From positions 1 to 13,997 of the forward strand of contig NZ_CAJPPN010000056.1 in assembly GCF_905372525.1 (NCBI RefSeq): a stretch of 13,997 nucleotides of DNA, in the 5' to 3' direction. Positions 1 to 7,289 of the stretch are shown here, in pieces. The position numbers were made by a program, and so were the translations under genes. Each line of letters begins with the position of its first letter. The first letter of the stretch is position 1. The notes below the pieces were generated by a model. It was given only the letters and a program-made list of their open reading frames with translations. It searched no databases and was not told the DNA's origin. The DNA is from an uncultured Porphyromonas sp. Lineage in GTDB: Bacteria; Bacteroidota; Bacteroidia; Bacteroidales; Porphyromonadaceae.

Positions 1-79
1 CCCCCCCACTCTCCCCTACCACCCTGCTAGCTCAGCTCCACCCTACTAGTACTCATACTACTCCCCCACCTAAGAGATC

Positions 80-2359
80 ATGCAACGACAGCAATACGTC
101 CTAGAGTTCATCGCCCATACCACTCGCAATATCTTCCTCACTGGGAAGGCTGGGACGGGTAAAACCACCCTACTACACAAGATACGTACCGAGACCTACA
201 AGAACTGTTTCGTAGCTGCCCCGACGGGGATAGCAGCTCTCAACGCCGGTGGGGTGACGCTACACTCACTCCTACAGCTCCCTATAGGAGCCTTCATCCC
301 GGACTCTTCGGTAGAGCTTACCAATATCCCGACAGACCAGCTCTTCGTCACCCCAAGAGACCTCCACCACCATGTCCACCTGAAGGAGCGTAAGATCCGC
401 CTCCTACGAGCCATCGAGCTCCTCATCATCGACGAGGTGAGCATGCTACGAGCCGACACCCTAGACCTCATCGACCTCGTGCTCCGGACGGCGCGTCGTA
501 GCCCCCTCCCCTTCGGCGGGGTGCAGGTACTCTTCATCGGTGACCTCCTACAGCTCCCACCCGTCGTCAAGAACCAGGAATGGGCTGTGCTCCAGCACTA
601 CTATGAGAGCCCCTTCTTCTTCCATGCACAGGTACTCCGGAAGTATCCCCCGCTGTACATCGAGCTGACCCACATCTATCGCCAGCAGGACCGAGCCTAC
701 CTAGAGCTACTCAATCACCTCCGCTACAACTGCCTCACCCAGGCTGACCAAGCCTGGCTACAGAGTCGTATCGACCCCACCTTCGACCCCATCGACAACG
801 AGGGCTACGTCACACTGACCACCCACAACGCCCGTGCTGACGAGATCAACGAGCGTGCCCTAGAGGCACTCCCCGGAGCCTATCAGGACTACCAGGCCAA
901 GACCTCGGGGGACTTCCCCTCACACCTCTATCCCGTAGAGCCCCTACTGAAGCTGAAGGTGGGCGCCCGTGTGATGATGATCAAGAACGACACCGAGGTA
1001 CCCCGTCGCTTCTACAACGGGATGCTCGCCACTGTGGAGCAGATGGAGGGAGATGAGCTCCTAGTACGTCTGGAGGATGGAGAGCTCCTCAGCGTCCCCC
1101 ACTACCGCTGGGAGAATACCCGCTACGTCCTAGATGAGAAGACGGGGCAGACGGAGACCGAGGAGCTGGGAGCCTTCGTCCACTATCCCATTCGCCTAGC
1201 CTGGGCGATCACCATCCACAAGAGTCAGGGGCTGACCTTCGACCGAGCAGCGATCGACCTAGAGGCCGTCTTTGCCTCGGGTCAAGCCTATGTCGCCCTC
1301 TCCCGCCTTCGCTCTCCAGAGGGACTCACGCTCCTCTCTAGGATGAGCTCTCGCCCCCTCCCTACCCCACAGCCCATCGTGGACTATGAGGAGACCCGAG
1401 TGGATGATAGCATACTGGAGAGCACTCTAGAGAGCGAGCGCACTGCCTACTGGCAGGCGCAGAGCCTAGCAGCCTTCGCTTGTCGAGCCTGTACTCAGCT
1501 CTGGCAGAGCCATGCCTACAGCTATCGGATGGAGAGCGAGCGGAGTAAGAAGAGTGCCTTCGGGGACTGGGCGGCAGAGTCTCTAGGCCGAGTGGAGCAG
1601 ATCCAGCAGGTGGCCGACCGCTTCCTCCAGCAGCTCCAGAGCCTCTGGGCTCAGGGCTCGGGAGCGCTTCCCCTCATCGCCGAGCGCATAGAGAAGGCCT
1701 CGGGATACTTCCTCCCCCTATGGCGGGAGCTCCTCGTTAGCCTGCTAGAGGTACAGATCAAGGCGCGGGGGCTGGGTAAGGTCAAGGAGTTCGTCGAGGA
1801 GCTCGATGCGCTCCTGAGGAGCCTCGTCACACAGATACGCCTCATCATACGTATACGAGCCTGCATGCAGCCCCTCGCTCAGGGTACCCTCCCAAGCCAA
1901 GCCAATACCCAGATCGAGGAGCAGGTGGAGGCCTTCATCCAAGAGGCTCGAGCCGCCGTGCATATCCCCTACGTCGTCCCTGCCCCGAGCAGTGAGAAGG
2001 CCAAGAAGCGTGAACCAAAGGCGAAGAAGGAACCCAAGCTATCGACCCAAGAGCAGACGCTACAGCTCCTGAAGCAGGGTAAGAGCTACCTAGAGATCTC
2101 TACCGAGCGTGGTCTCCAGCCCTCGACCATCCTCGTGCACCTAGCTCAGCTCCTAGAGCAAGACCTCATCACCGAGCGTGAGGCAGGCATAGAGGAGGAT
2201 CAGATGCAGGAGCTCATCCCACACTTCGCCACGATGAACCCCGAGGAGGGTCTACGCCCCGTCATGGAGGCGATCGGCGACGCACTCCCCTATGGAGTCC
2301 TGCGCCTCTACCTAGCAGCCTATCGTCATCGCCCCGGCTCCCGAGTCCCGAGAGGGTGA
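80..2359 (+). CDS. Pif1/RecD-like SF1 helicase with C-terminal helix-turn-helix domain
   Basis: Predicted ATP-dependent DNA helicase of superfamily 1B (Pif1/RecD-like), cytoplasmic, 759 aa. All main helicase motifs are visible: Walker A GKAGTGKTT (22-30), motif Ia with APTGIAA (about 47-53), Walker B LLIIDEVSML (114-123), motif III GDLLQLPPV (154-162), motif IV around LTHIYRQQD (196-204), motif V TIHKSQG (about 378-384) and motif VI QAYVALSR (402-409). The middle part (about 430-640) is alpha-helical with no motif I recognise. A lysine-rich linker (about 635-655) leads to a putative helix-turn-helix (about 655-700, LLKQGKSYLEISTERGLQPS), of the kind found at the C terminus of many Bacteroidota helicases of this size. 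The ATG is the first possible start, because an in-frame TAA lies at 71-73. A purine-rich AAGAGA sits just before it. Known relatives act in replication, recombination or G-quadruplex and R-loop processing; the specific role here is not known. It has its own downstream hairpin, so it is probably not cotranscribed with pfp. Confidence 0.93.
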   Translation: MQRQQYVLEFIAHTTRNIFLTGKAGTGKTTLLHKIRTETYKNCFVAAPTGIAALNAGGVTLHSLLQLPIGAFIPDSSVELTNIPTDQLFVTPRDLHHHVHLKERKIRLLRAIELLIIDEVSMLRADTLDLIDLVLRTARRSPLPFGGVQVLFIGDLLQLPPVVKNQEWAVLQHYYESPFFFHAQVLRKYPPLYIELTHIYRQQDRAYLELLNHLRYNCLTQADQAWLQSRIDPTFDPIDNEGYVTLTTHNARADEINERALEALPGAYQDYQAKTSGDFPSHLYPVEPLLKLKVGARVMMIKNDTEVPRRFYNGMLATVEQMEGDELLVRLEDGELLSVPHYRWENTRYVLDEKTGQTETEELGAFVHYPIRLAWAITIHKSQGLTFDRAAIDLEAVFASGQAYVALSRLRSPEGLTLLSRMSSRPLPTPQPIVDYEETRVDDSILESTLESERTAYWQAQSLAAFACRACTQLWQSHAYSYRMESERSKKSAFGDWAAESLGRVEQIQQVADRFLQQLQSLWAQGSGALPLIAERIEKASGYFLPLWRELLVSLLEVQIKARGLGKVKEFVEELDALLRSLVTQIRLIIRIRACMQPLAQGTLPSQANTQIEEQVEAFIQEARAAVHIPYVVPAPSSEKAKKREPKAKKEPKLSTQEQTLQLLKQGKSYLEISTERGLQPSTILVHLAQLLEQDLITEREAGIEEDQMQELIPHFATMNPEEGLRPVMEAIGDALPYGVLRLYLAAYRHRPGSRVPRG

Positions 2360-2420
2360 TCTTCCACAGAGGCTCTCGAGCCTCTCTCCGAGCTCCTCTC
2401 AGGGCATCTTCCCCGAGGGT

Positions 2421-2470
2421 CAAGACCCGTGCCCAATCCCTGATATAGTGAGGGATGGACACGGGTCTTG
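2421..2470 (+). terminator. Hairpin terminator after the helicase gene
   Basis: Long two-part stem starting 62 nt after the helicase stop. The outer stem is CAAGACCCGTG (2421-2431) paired with CACGGGTCTTG (2460-2470), a perfect 11 bp. The inner stem is ATCCCT (2436-2441) paired with AGGGAT (2451-2456), with a 9-nt loop. No run of T follows, so it may work as a structural or Rho-assisted terminator or as an RNA-end stabiliser. Confidence 0.7.
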
Positions 2471-2495
2471 CCTTAGCTCAATGACAGCTGTAGGG

Positions 2496-2566
2496 ACTAT
2501 TTGAATAAAATTTAAGATATTTGTACTACGAAAGTTAGAGATTATCATATAGAACTATTCAGTCCA
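2496..2566 (+). promoter_or_regulatory. AT-rich promoter/leader region of pfp
   Basis: The roughly 70 nt before pfp are strikingly AT-rich against GC-rich surroundings. They hold two TTTG elements (2500-2503 and 2520-2523) and GATATTTG (2516-2523), which is one base off the Bacteroidota -7 consensus TAnnTTTG. The spacing between the two TTTG elements is too short for the usual 19-21 nt. A second reading uses TTTG at 2520-2523 as the -33 box and TATCATAT at 2543-2550 as a poor -7 box, giving a very short leader. The region is very likely where the promoter lies, but the exact boxes are uncertain. No Shine-Dalgarno sequence is seen before the ATG. Confidence 0.35.
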
Positions 2567-4213
2567 ATGACTAAAAGTGCATTGCAGCTAGCGCGTAGCA
2601 AGTACGCACCCAAGCTGCCTAAGGCCCTGGAGGGGTCAGTAACGGTTCGCCTCGGAGAAGCTACCCAGAGTGTCAGCGACCAGAAGGAAATCAAGGAATT
2701 ATTCCCCAACACATACGGTCTACCTAAGCTCACCTTCGAGGCCGCACAGGCCGGGGAGCAGGGTCAGGCTGTGAACGTCGGTGTCATCCTCTCTGGAGGA
2801 CAGGCGCCCGGTGGACACAACGTCATCGCAGGCCTCTTCGACGGGATCAAGCGTATCCACCCCGACAGCCGTCTCTATGGCTTCCTCATGGGACCTGAGG
2901 GGCTCATCAAGCACGACTACAAGGAGCTCACCGCAGAGCTCATCGATGAGTACCGCAATACTGGGGGCTTCGACATCATCGGCTCGGGCCGTACCAAGCT
3001 CGAGGAGAAGGAGCAGTTCGACAAGGGTCTGGAGATCCTCAAGAAGCTGGACATCCGTGCCCTGGTCATCATCGGTGGTGACGACTCCAACACGAACGCT
3101 GCCGTCCTAGCCGAGTACTACAAGAGCATCGGTGCTCCCGTACAGGTCATCGGTTGCCCCAAGACCATCGACGGAGACCTAAAGAACGAGCAGATCGAGA
3201 CCTCCTTCGGCTTCGACACCGCTACCAAGGTCTACGCAGAGGTCATCGGCAACGTACAGCGTGACTGCTTCTCAGCTCGCAAGTACTGGCACTTCATCAA
3301 GCTCATGGGGCGCTCTGCCTCCCACATCGCTCTGGAGTGTGCCCTACAGGTACAGCCCAACGTAGCTATCATCAGCGAAGAGGTCGAGGCTAAGAACCTC
3401 ACGCTAGACGACGTCGTCACCTCCATCGCTGAGGTCGTCGCTAAGCGTGCTGCCAAGGGCTGGAACTTCGGTACGGTGCTCATCCCCGAAGGGCTCATCG
3501 AGTTCATCCCTGCGATCAAGTCCCTCATCGCCGAGCTCAACGACTTCCTCGCTCATCACGAAGCTGAGTTCCGCGCTGTCGCTACCGATGAGCAGCGTGC
3601 CTTCATCATCAGTAAGCTCTCCGAGGCCAACTCCAAGCTCTACGCTAGCCTCCCCTCCTCAGTAGCTCGTCAGCTCACGCTCGACCGTGACCCCCACGGC
3701 AACGTACAGGTCTCCCTCATCGAGACGGAGAAGCTCCTAGCTCAGATGGTCGGCTCTAAGCTCGCTGAGTGGAAGGAAGAAGGTCGCTACTCGGGTAAGT
3801 TTGCCTCACTCACCCACTTCTTCGGCTACGAAGGTCGTTGCTCTATGCCCTCGAACTTCGATGCTGACTACTGCTATGCCCTCGGTCGTACGGCAGCCTG
3901 CCTCATCGCCTCTGGTGTCACGGGCTATATGAGCTCCGTACAGAACCTCACCGCCCCTGCTCACGAATGGATCGCTGGTGGTATCCCCACGACAATGATG
4001 ATGAACATGGAGCGTCGTCATGGCGAGATGAAGCCTGTTATCCAGAAGGCTCTCGTAGACCTCAAGGGTAAGCCCTTCGCCTACTTCACGGCTCATCGTG
4101 ATGAGTGGGCTGAGGAGACAAGCTTCGTGTACCCTGGTCCTATCCAGTTCTTTGGCACGCCTGAGATCTGCGACCAGCCCTCTCGTACGCTGATCCTAGA
4201 GCAGACGAAGTAA
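2567..4213 (+). CDS. pfp: Diphosphate--fructose-6-phosphate 1-phosphotransferase (PPi-PFK)
   Basis: Catalyses the reversible phosphorylation of fructose 6-phosphate to fructose 1,6-bisphosphate with pyrophosphate instead of ATP; a cytoplasmic glycolytic and gluconeogenic enzyme. The 548-aa length fits the long bacterial/plant-beta class. Visible motifs are the phosphate-binding loop GVILSGGQAPGGHN (72-85), GGDDSN (170-175), PKTIDGD (198-204) and MGRSASH (247-253), followed later by a conserved GYEGRCSMPSNFD stretch. In this family the second Asp of GGDD and the Lys of PKTIDGD mark PPi use and replace the residues that accommodate ATP, so PPi dependence is a firm family-based inference. The region between about residues 310 and 420 is the helical insertion typical of long PFPs. 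The gene appears monocistronic: AT-rich promoter region upstream, perfect terminator 37 nt downstream. Codon use matches the rest of the window. Confidence 0.97.
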   Translation: MTKSALQLARSKYAPKLPKALEGSVTVRLGEATQSVSDQKEIKELFPNTYGLPKLTFEAAQAGEQGQAVNVGVILSGGQAPGGHNVIAGLFDGIKRIHPDSRLYGFLMGPEGLIKHDYKELTAELIDEYRNTGGFDIIGSGRTKLEEKEQFDKGLEILKKLDIRALVIIGGDDSNTNAAVLAEYYKSIGAPVQVIGCPKTIDGDLKNEQIETSFGFDTATKVYAEVIGNVQRDCFSARKYWHFIKLMGRSASHIALECALQVQPNVAIISEEVEAKNLTLDDVVTSIAEVVAKRAAKGWNFGTVLIPEGLIEFIPAIKSLIAELNDFLAHHEAEFRAVATDEQRAFIISKLSEANSKLYASLPSSVARQLTLDRDPHGNVQVSLIETEKLLAQMVGSKLAEWKEEGRYSGKFASLTHFFGYEGRCSMPSNFDADYCYALGRTAACLIASGVTGYMSSVQNLTAPAHEWIAGGIPTTMMMNMERRHGEMKPVIQKALVDLKGKPFAYFTAHRDEWAEETSFVYPGPIQFFGTPEICDQPSRTLILEQTK

Positions 4214-4250
4214 AGACTCGCTACCCTCTGCGTAGCATCCCCTCAATGAT

Positions 4251-4287
4251 AGAGAGGCTATCCCACAAGGTGTGGGATAGCCTCTCT
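4251..4287 (+). terminator. Perfect 17-bp terminator hairpin after pfp
   Basis: AGAGAGGCTATCCCACA (4251-4267) pairs perfectly with TGTGGGATAGCCTCTCT (4271-4287) around a 3-nt AGG loop, 37 nt after the pfp stop codon. It is followed by TCGTATTCTT, a weak T-rich tail. It is the clear end of the pfp transcript. Confidence 0.85.
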
Positions 4288-4744
4288 TCGTATTCTTGGC
4301 GTCGTCCTTCCCCTGCCCTTAGCTCCCCCTCCATCAGGGTCGACGCATGAAAACACTATTGTGCGAGGGCAAAGTAGTCAATGAGCATACAACGAAGACA
4401 GGACTATCTGCGTACTAGCTGCAGATATACCCAGCGTATACCTACTACCTATGAGGGGCGAGTATACACGTGTGTACACACTTGTGTACTCACGTGTACA
4501 CAACTGTATACCCACGTGTACACTACCTCGCTCTAAGTATATCCTCTGTAGAGCTCGCTTGTATGTCTATTTCTTGGGAATAAGGTCTAGGCGCTCGGCT
4601 AAGGCCTCCTGGAGATGGGATTATATACTCAAAGAGTCAAAGACTAGACTGTACGCAAGAGATCATGCGTCGCACCAGCCCCCCTCCATCACCTCTGCAT
4701 CTCTAGTCTTTACTCCTAGGGCTGTCCACACCAGCCTATAAGGG
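4288..4744. other. Gene-free stretch between convergent units
   Basis: This is about 460 nt between the pfp terminator and the terminator of the uptake operon arriving from the right. I see no gene, tRNA or clear promoter on either strand. The one longer open frame (4451-4741, +, 96 codons) starts at the edge of the palindrome array and encodes an Arg/Tyr/Ser-rich product with no recognisable domain, so I treat it as chance. The left third is GC-rich and plain. From about 4420 on, GTATAC hexamers appear (4436-4441, 4462-4467, 4506-4511) and merge into the 22-nt repeat array annotated separately. Confidence 0.6.
4462..4527. repeat. Three tandem imperfect 22-nt palindrome-rich units
   Basis: Three head-to-tail 22-nt units at 4462-4483, 4484-4505 and 4506-4527. 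Each begins GTATAC or GTGTAC and contains a GTGTACAC palindrome at unit positions 11-18. Units 2 and 3 are identical at 18 of 22 positions, units 1 and 3 at 15 of 22. The first half-palindrome recurs at the start of each unit, so the array is a regular row of two-fold symmetric sites about one or two helical turns apart. This could be an operator cluster for a dimeric DNA-binding protein, or a decayed tandem repeat. A related GTATAC-CTACTACC (4436-4449) lies just upstream and resembles the start and end of unit 3. Confidence 0.6.
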
Positions 4745-4786
4745 GAAAGGCTCCCCTCCAGCATCTTGACTGGAGGGGAGCCTTTC
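4745..4786 (-). terminator. Terminator of the SusC/D uptake operon (likely bidirectional)
   Basis: GAAAGGCTCCCCTCCAG (4745-4761) pairs perfectly over 17 bp with CTGGAGGGGAGCCTTTC (4770-4786), with an 8-nt loop. On the minus strand it starts 23 nt after the stop codon of the last operon gene. On the plus strand it is followed by TTTC, so it could also stop read-through from the pfp side. The minus-strand tail after the stem is CCCCTTAT, without a real T run. Confidence 0.8.
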
Positions 4787-4809
4787 TTTCAGGTAAGGGT
4801 AATCTACTC

Positions 4810-5919
4810 TTACTTCTTCGTCAGAGAGAAGTCTGCGACAGAGAAGATCTTAGATCCTTCGAGGTAATAACCCGTGAAGGAGGTACCATCTTGCTTGGCT
4901 GCAAGGTATATGCAGATACCGCGTATTGAGGCGAGGTTCCCCTCCGACTTGAAGGTAAACTTCGGATGCTCCACAGAGGCCTTGTCCCAAGAGCCTAAGC
5001 AAGTACCACTAGCATACAGCGAGAGGTTGGCCTTGCCATCGCTACCGGGGAAGTTCGCCCCCCAAGCAGCGACACAGAGGAATTGCCCTTGAGGGATCCC
5101 AGCCCCCTTGCTGGCAAGGAGTCCATAGGTCAGTTTGAGGCTATTGGTCGCTGCATCATACTCTAGCGGGAGGTCGGCGGAGAGTCCCTTGAGGATAAGC
5201 TTCTTCCCATCAGGCGACTTGACGAGCTCGACCTCCATATCGACGTTAGCATCCTTGTAGAAGCGGATACCCTGCATACGGTACTTCCCGACGAGGAAGT
5301 CATAGCCTAGCGGGCCATAGCTCTGGACGAACTTGACAGCCTGCTTGTAGACTGTCCCGAGGGCGATCGTCACCGTAGCTTCGCGATAGACCTCCGTCAT
5401 AGGGGCGGCGGTGAAGATGAGCTTATCGGCTTCCTTCTTGAAGGTTAGCCAGGTGGGCAGATTCTCTACCTTGGGCTCTAGCATAGACATAGCCCCCTTG
5501 ATCGGGAGCTCAATATCTCCCCCAGCACGGGCGACCTCATAGCTGGCTTTAAGGTCTGCTATATAGGCGTAGGCTCCGAGCTGCGTGATGGAGATCCGTT
5601 GCTTCTGCTCGCCACGTGTGAGCAGGAGGTTGGCTGTACGAGTATCTCCCTCTGGGTTGGGAGCGATGGTATAGGTCAGTTTATTGCCCGAGGTCGCTCC
5701 TACCTGAAGCCACTCTGCATCGCTCTTGGCAGAGAAACCTTCCTCGGAGAGCGTAGCGGTACCTGTCCCTCCCTCAGCCGTGAAGCTATGGTCGGAGGCC
5801 AGCACACGGAAGGTCTCTATGGTATTCTCCTTAGGAGTTTCCTTCCGGCAGGCACTTACCCCCACGAGGAGGGTAAGCGCTAGGAAGAGGAGTGAGATCC
5901 TATTATTAATGGTCTTCAT
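4810..5919 (-). CDS. BACON-domain surface lipoprotein, last gene of the uptake operon
   Basis: Predicted lipoprotein of 369 aa. A short hydrophobic signal peptide ends in the lipobox VSAC, making Cys24 the lipid-anchored residue. Residues about 38-115 read as a BACON-type beta-sandwich: a Trp (W70), an Asn-Pro turn, the R-T-A-N-L-L-L strand and the closing ITQLG. A second similar but weaker module follows at about 120-202 (W147, closing KFVQSYG). Residues about 204-369 form a beta-rich C-terminal domain that I do not recognise with confidence. BACON domains are common in Bacteroidota surface proteins and usually act as spacers or ligand-contact modules. The gene starts 9 nt after the DUF4302 gene stop and is followed by the operon terminator. 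The likely role is an accessory ligand-binding or scaffold lipoprotein of the SusC/D complex; its substrate is unknown. Confidence 0.8.
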   Translation of the reverse strand: MKTINNRISLLFLALTLLVGVSACRKETPKENTIETFRVLASDHSFTAEGGTGTATLSEEGFSAKSDAEWLQVGATSGNKLTYTIAPNPEGDTRTANLLLTRGEQKQRISITQLGAYAYIADLKASYEVARAGGDIELPIKGAMSMLEPKVENLPTWLTFKKEADKLIFTAAPMTEVYREATVTIALGTVYKQAVKFVQSYGPLGYDFLVGKYRMQGIRFYKDANVDMEVELVKSPDGKKLILKGLSADLPLEYDAATNSLKLTYGLLASKGAGIPQGQFLCVAAWGANFPGSDGKANLSLYASGTCLGSWDKASVEHPKFTFKSEGNLASIRGICIYLAAKQDGTSFTGYYLEGSKIFSVADFSLTKK

Positions 5920-5928
5920 ACGGGTATC

Positions 5929-7275
5929 TTATTTCTTTGTGAATGTAGGCTTCTGGAAGGCAAAGTCTCCACCAAAGCCCTTGTACGCACCGACATTGAT
6001 GACATAGAGATAGAGGGAGTTAGCGTCATAGCCCCATCGGCCATTGGAGACAAGGACATACTTCTTGCCTGCGGTGTAGGATGGATCGAGCTTGGAGTAC
6101 ATCCCGAGGCCTTCACCCCAAGAGATACGTGCAGCGTCAGCATCCCATACGATGAGTCGGACGGGATTGATGTCCTTCGTCACACGCTGCGTCTGTATCT
6201 CGAAGCGCTTGTTCGCTGGGTCGTAGGATGCTAGGACGACGAGCCTAGGGGCTATGCCCGTGATCGAATAGACGTTACGGGCATGCTGTGCGAAGGTCAC
6301 CTCTCTAGGCGAAGGCCAGTTCACACACTTCATATCATACTTTCCTAGGTACTCGGCGAAGCCTTGGTAGTCTGGGTCTTGACGAGGGGTGAGCTTGTCT
6401 CCAGCAGCCGTCCGATAGCACTGCTCTGTCTCATCCCAGAGTAGATCGGAGACACCAGCGAAGGGGCTCCGGAAGTGTATCCCAGTGGTGGTGTAAGCGT
6501 AGGGGAAGTCCTCCCGCTTGCCCGTAGCAGGCTCCTCGATCGTGAACGAGTTGTAGCCCCCTTCGCTGGGATAGACGATGACCTCCTTCCCCCCGATCTT
6601 GCCGGAGAGTCCATAGCAGTGCTGGGTATAGAGGCTATGAGCCGTCGGAGTCTTAGCCTTGAGGGCGATGGCTGCATCTAGGGCCTCCTTGGCATCCTGC
6701 CTTGCCCGAATGAGGCGCATGACGTTGCCCGTCTTACGACCACGGACGAGGAGGGTATCTGGGGAGGTCGAGCGCATGAGGGTGAACTCATAGTCTCCCT
6801 GGAAGCCATATCCCGTACCATCCCCCTCACTCTTATCTGGGTCAGAGAAGATGTGCAGGGGTAGGGTATAGGTGTCGAAGCTCAGGGTGATCCCCTTGTC
6901 GTTCTTGACGTGGTAGCCACCTCTCTCCCAGGCGTTCGTTGGCTCTCCAGGGACTGGGCTCTCGGAGGCTACAGAGGCCATGTTCTTGTCTCCAAACTTC
7001 AGGGCTACTAGGTAGCCTCCATACTTGAGCCTACGATGGGGATAGAGCTCGAGGATCCAGCCATTGGTGGAGGACTTGAGCGTCTTTAGGAACTCTCGGG
7101 AGGCTGCATCTAGTCGGTCCGCTGCGGGCTGGTCAAAGGCCTGCCGAGGCTCCTGCTGACAGGAGGCGAGCCCGAGGGTGAGCAGTAGGGCTAGTCCCCC
7201 AAGTGTCTTGCCTATCCGGTGAAGGGGATGATAGCCGTGGGGCATCGATAGATTGGTCTTCATCGTGTCTTGCAT
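5929..7275 (-). CDS. DUF4302 family lipoprotein
   Basis: Predicted lipoprotein of 448 aa (444 aa if the second ATG, at 7261-7263, is used). The signal peptide carries the lipobox LASC (Cys39 from the first Met). The mature N-terminal half has the pattern I associate with DUF4302: RLDAASREFLKTLKSSTNGW followed by ELYPHR and a GGYLVALKFG strand. These proteins are found almost only in Bacteroidota beside SusC/SusD pairs and an HExxH lipoprotein, exactly as here; their biochemical role is unknown. The second start, reading MKTNLS, is attractive because the two flanking lipoprotein genes of the operon also begin MKT and because it shortens an unusually long n-region. No ribosome binding site decides between them. 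The gene lies 14 nt after the metallohydrolase gene and 9 nt before the BACON lipoprotein gene, so it is cotranscribed. Family assignment is from memory of the pattern. Confidence 0.82.
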   Translation of the reverse strand: MQDTMKTNLSMPHGYHPLHRIGKTLGGLALLLTLGLASCQQEPRQAFDQPAADRLDAASREFLKTLKSSTNGWILELYPHRRLKYGGYLVALKFGDKNMASVASESPVPGEPTNAWERGGYHVKNDKGITLSFDTYTLPLHIFSDPDKSEGDGTGYGFQGDYEFTLMRSTSPDTLLVRGRKTGNVMRLIRARQDAKEALDAAIALKAKTPTAHSLYTQHCYGLSGKIGGKEVIVYPSEGGYNSFTIEEPATGKREDFPYAYTTTGIHFRSPFAGVSDLLWDETEQCYRTAAGDKLTPRQDPDYQGFAEYLGKYDMKCVNWPSPREVTFAQHARNVYSITGIAPRLVVLASYDPANKRFEIQTQRVTKDINPVRLIVWDADAARISWGEGLGMYSKLDPSYTAGKKYVLVSNGRWGYDANSLYLYVINVGAYKGFGGDFAFQKPTFTKK

Positions 7276-7289
7276 ATTAAGTGGTGAGA

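Noticed and set aside
1..79. Tail of an upstream gene at the left edge
   Set aside because: Frames contain stops within the first 75 nt and too few codons remain to recognise anything.
4347..4418. Tiny plus-strand frame of 23 codons starting MKTLLCEG
   Set aside because: Too short to judge, with no ribosome binding site and no promoter; any similarity to a lipoprotein start is superficial.
4462..4527. CRISPR-like reading of the 22-nt array
   Set aside because: The units are contiguous with no unique spacers and no cas genes are nearby.
4451..4741. Plus-strand open frame of 96 codons over the palindrome array
   Set aside because: Its product is an Arg/Tyr/Ser-rich sequence without any domain, its start lies at the edge of the repeat, and no promoter or ribosome binding site precedes it. 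Its stop lies just before the operon terminator, which kept it in mind, but nothing else supports it.
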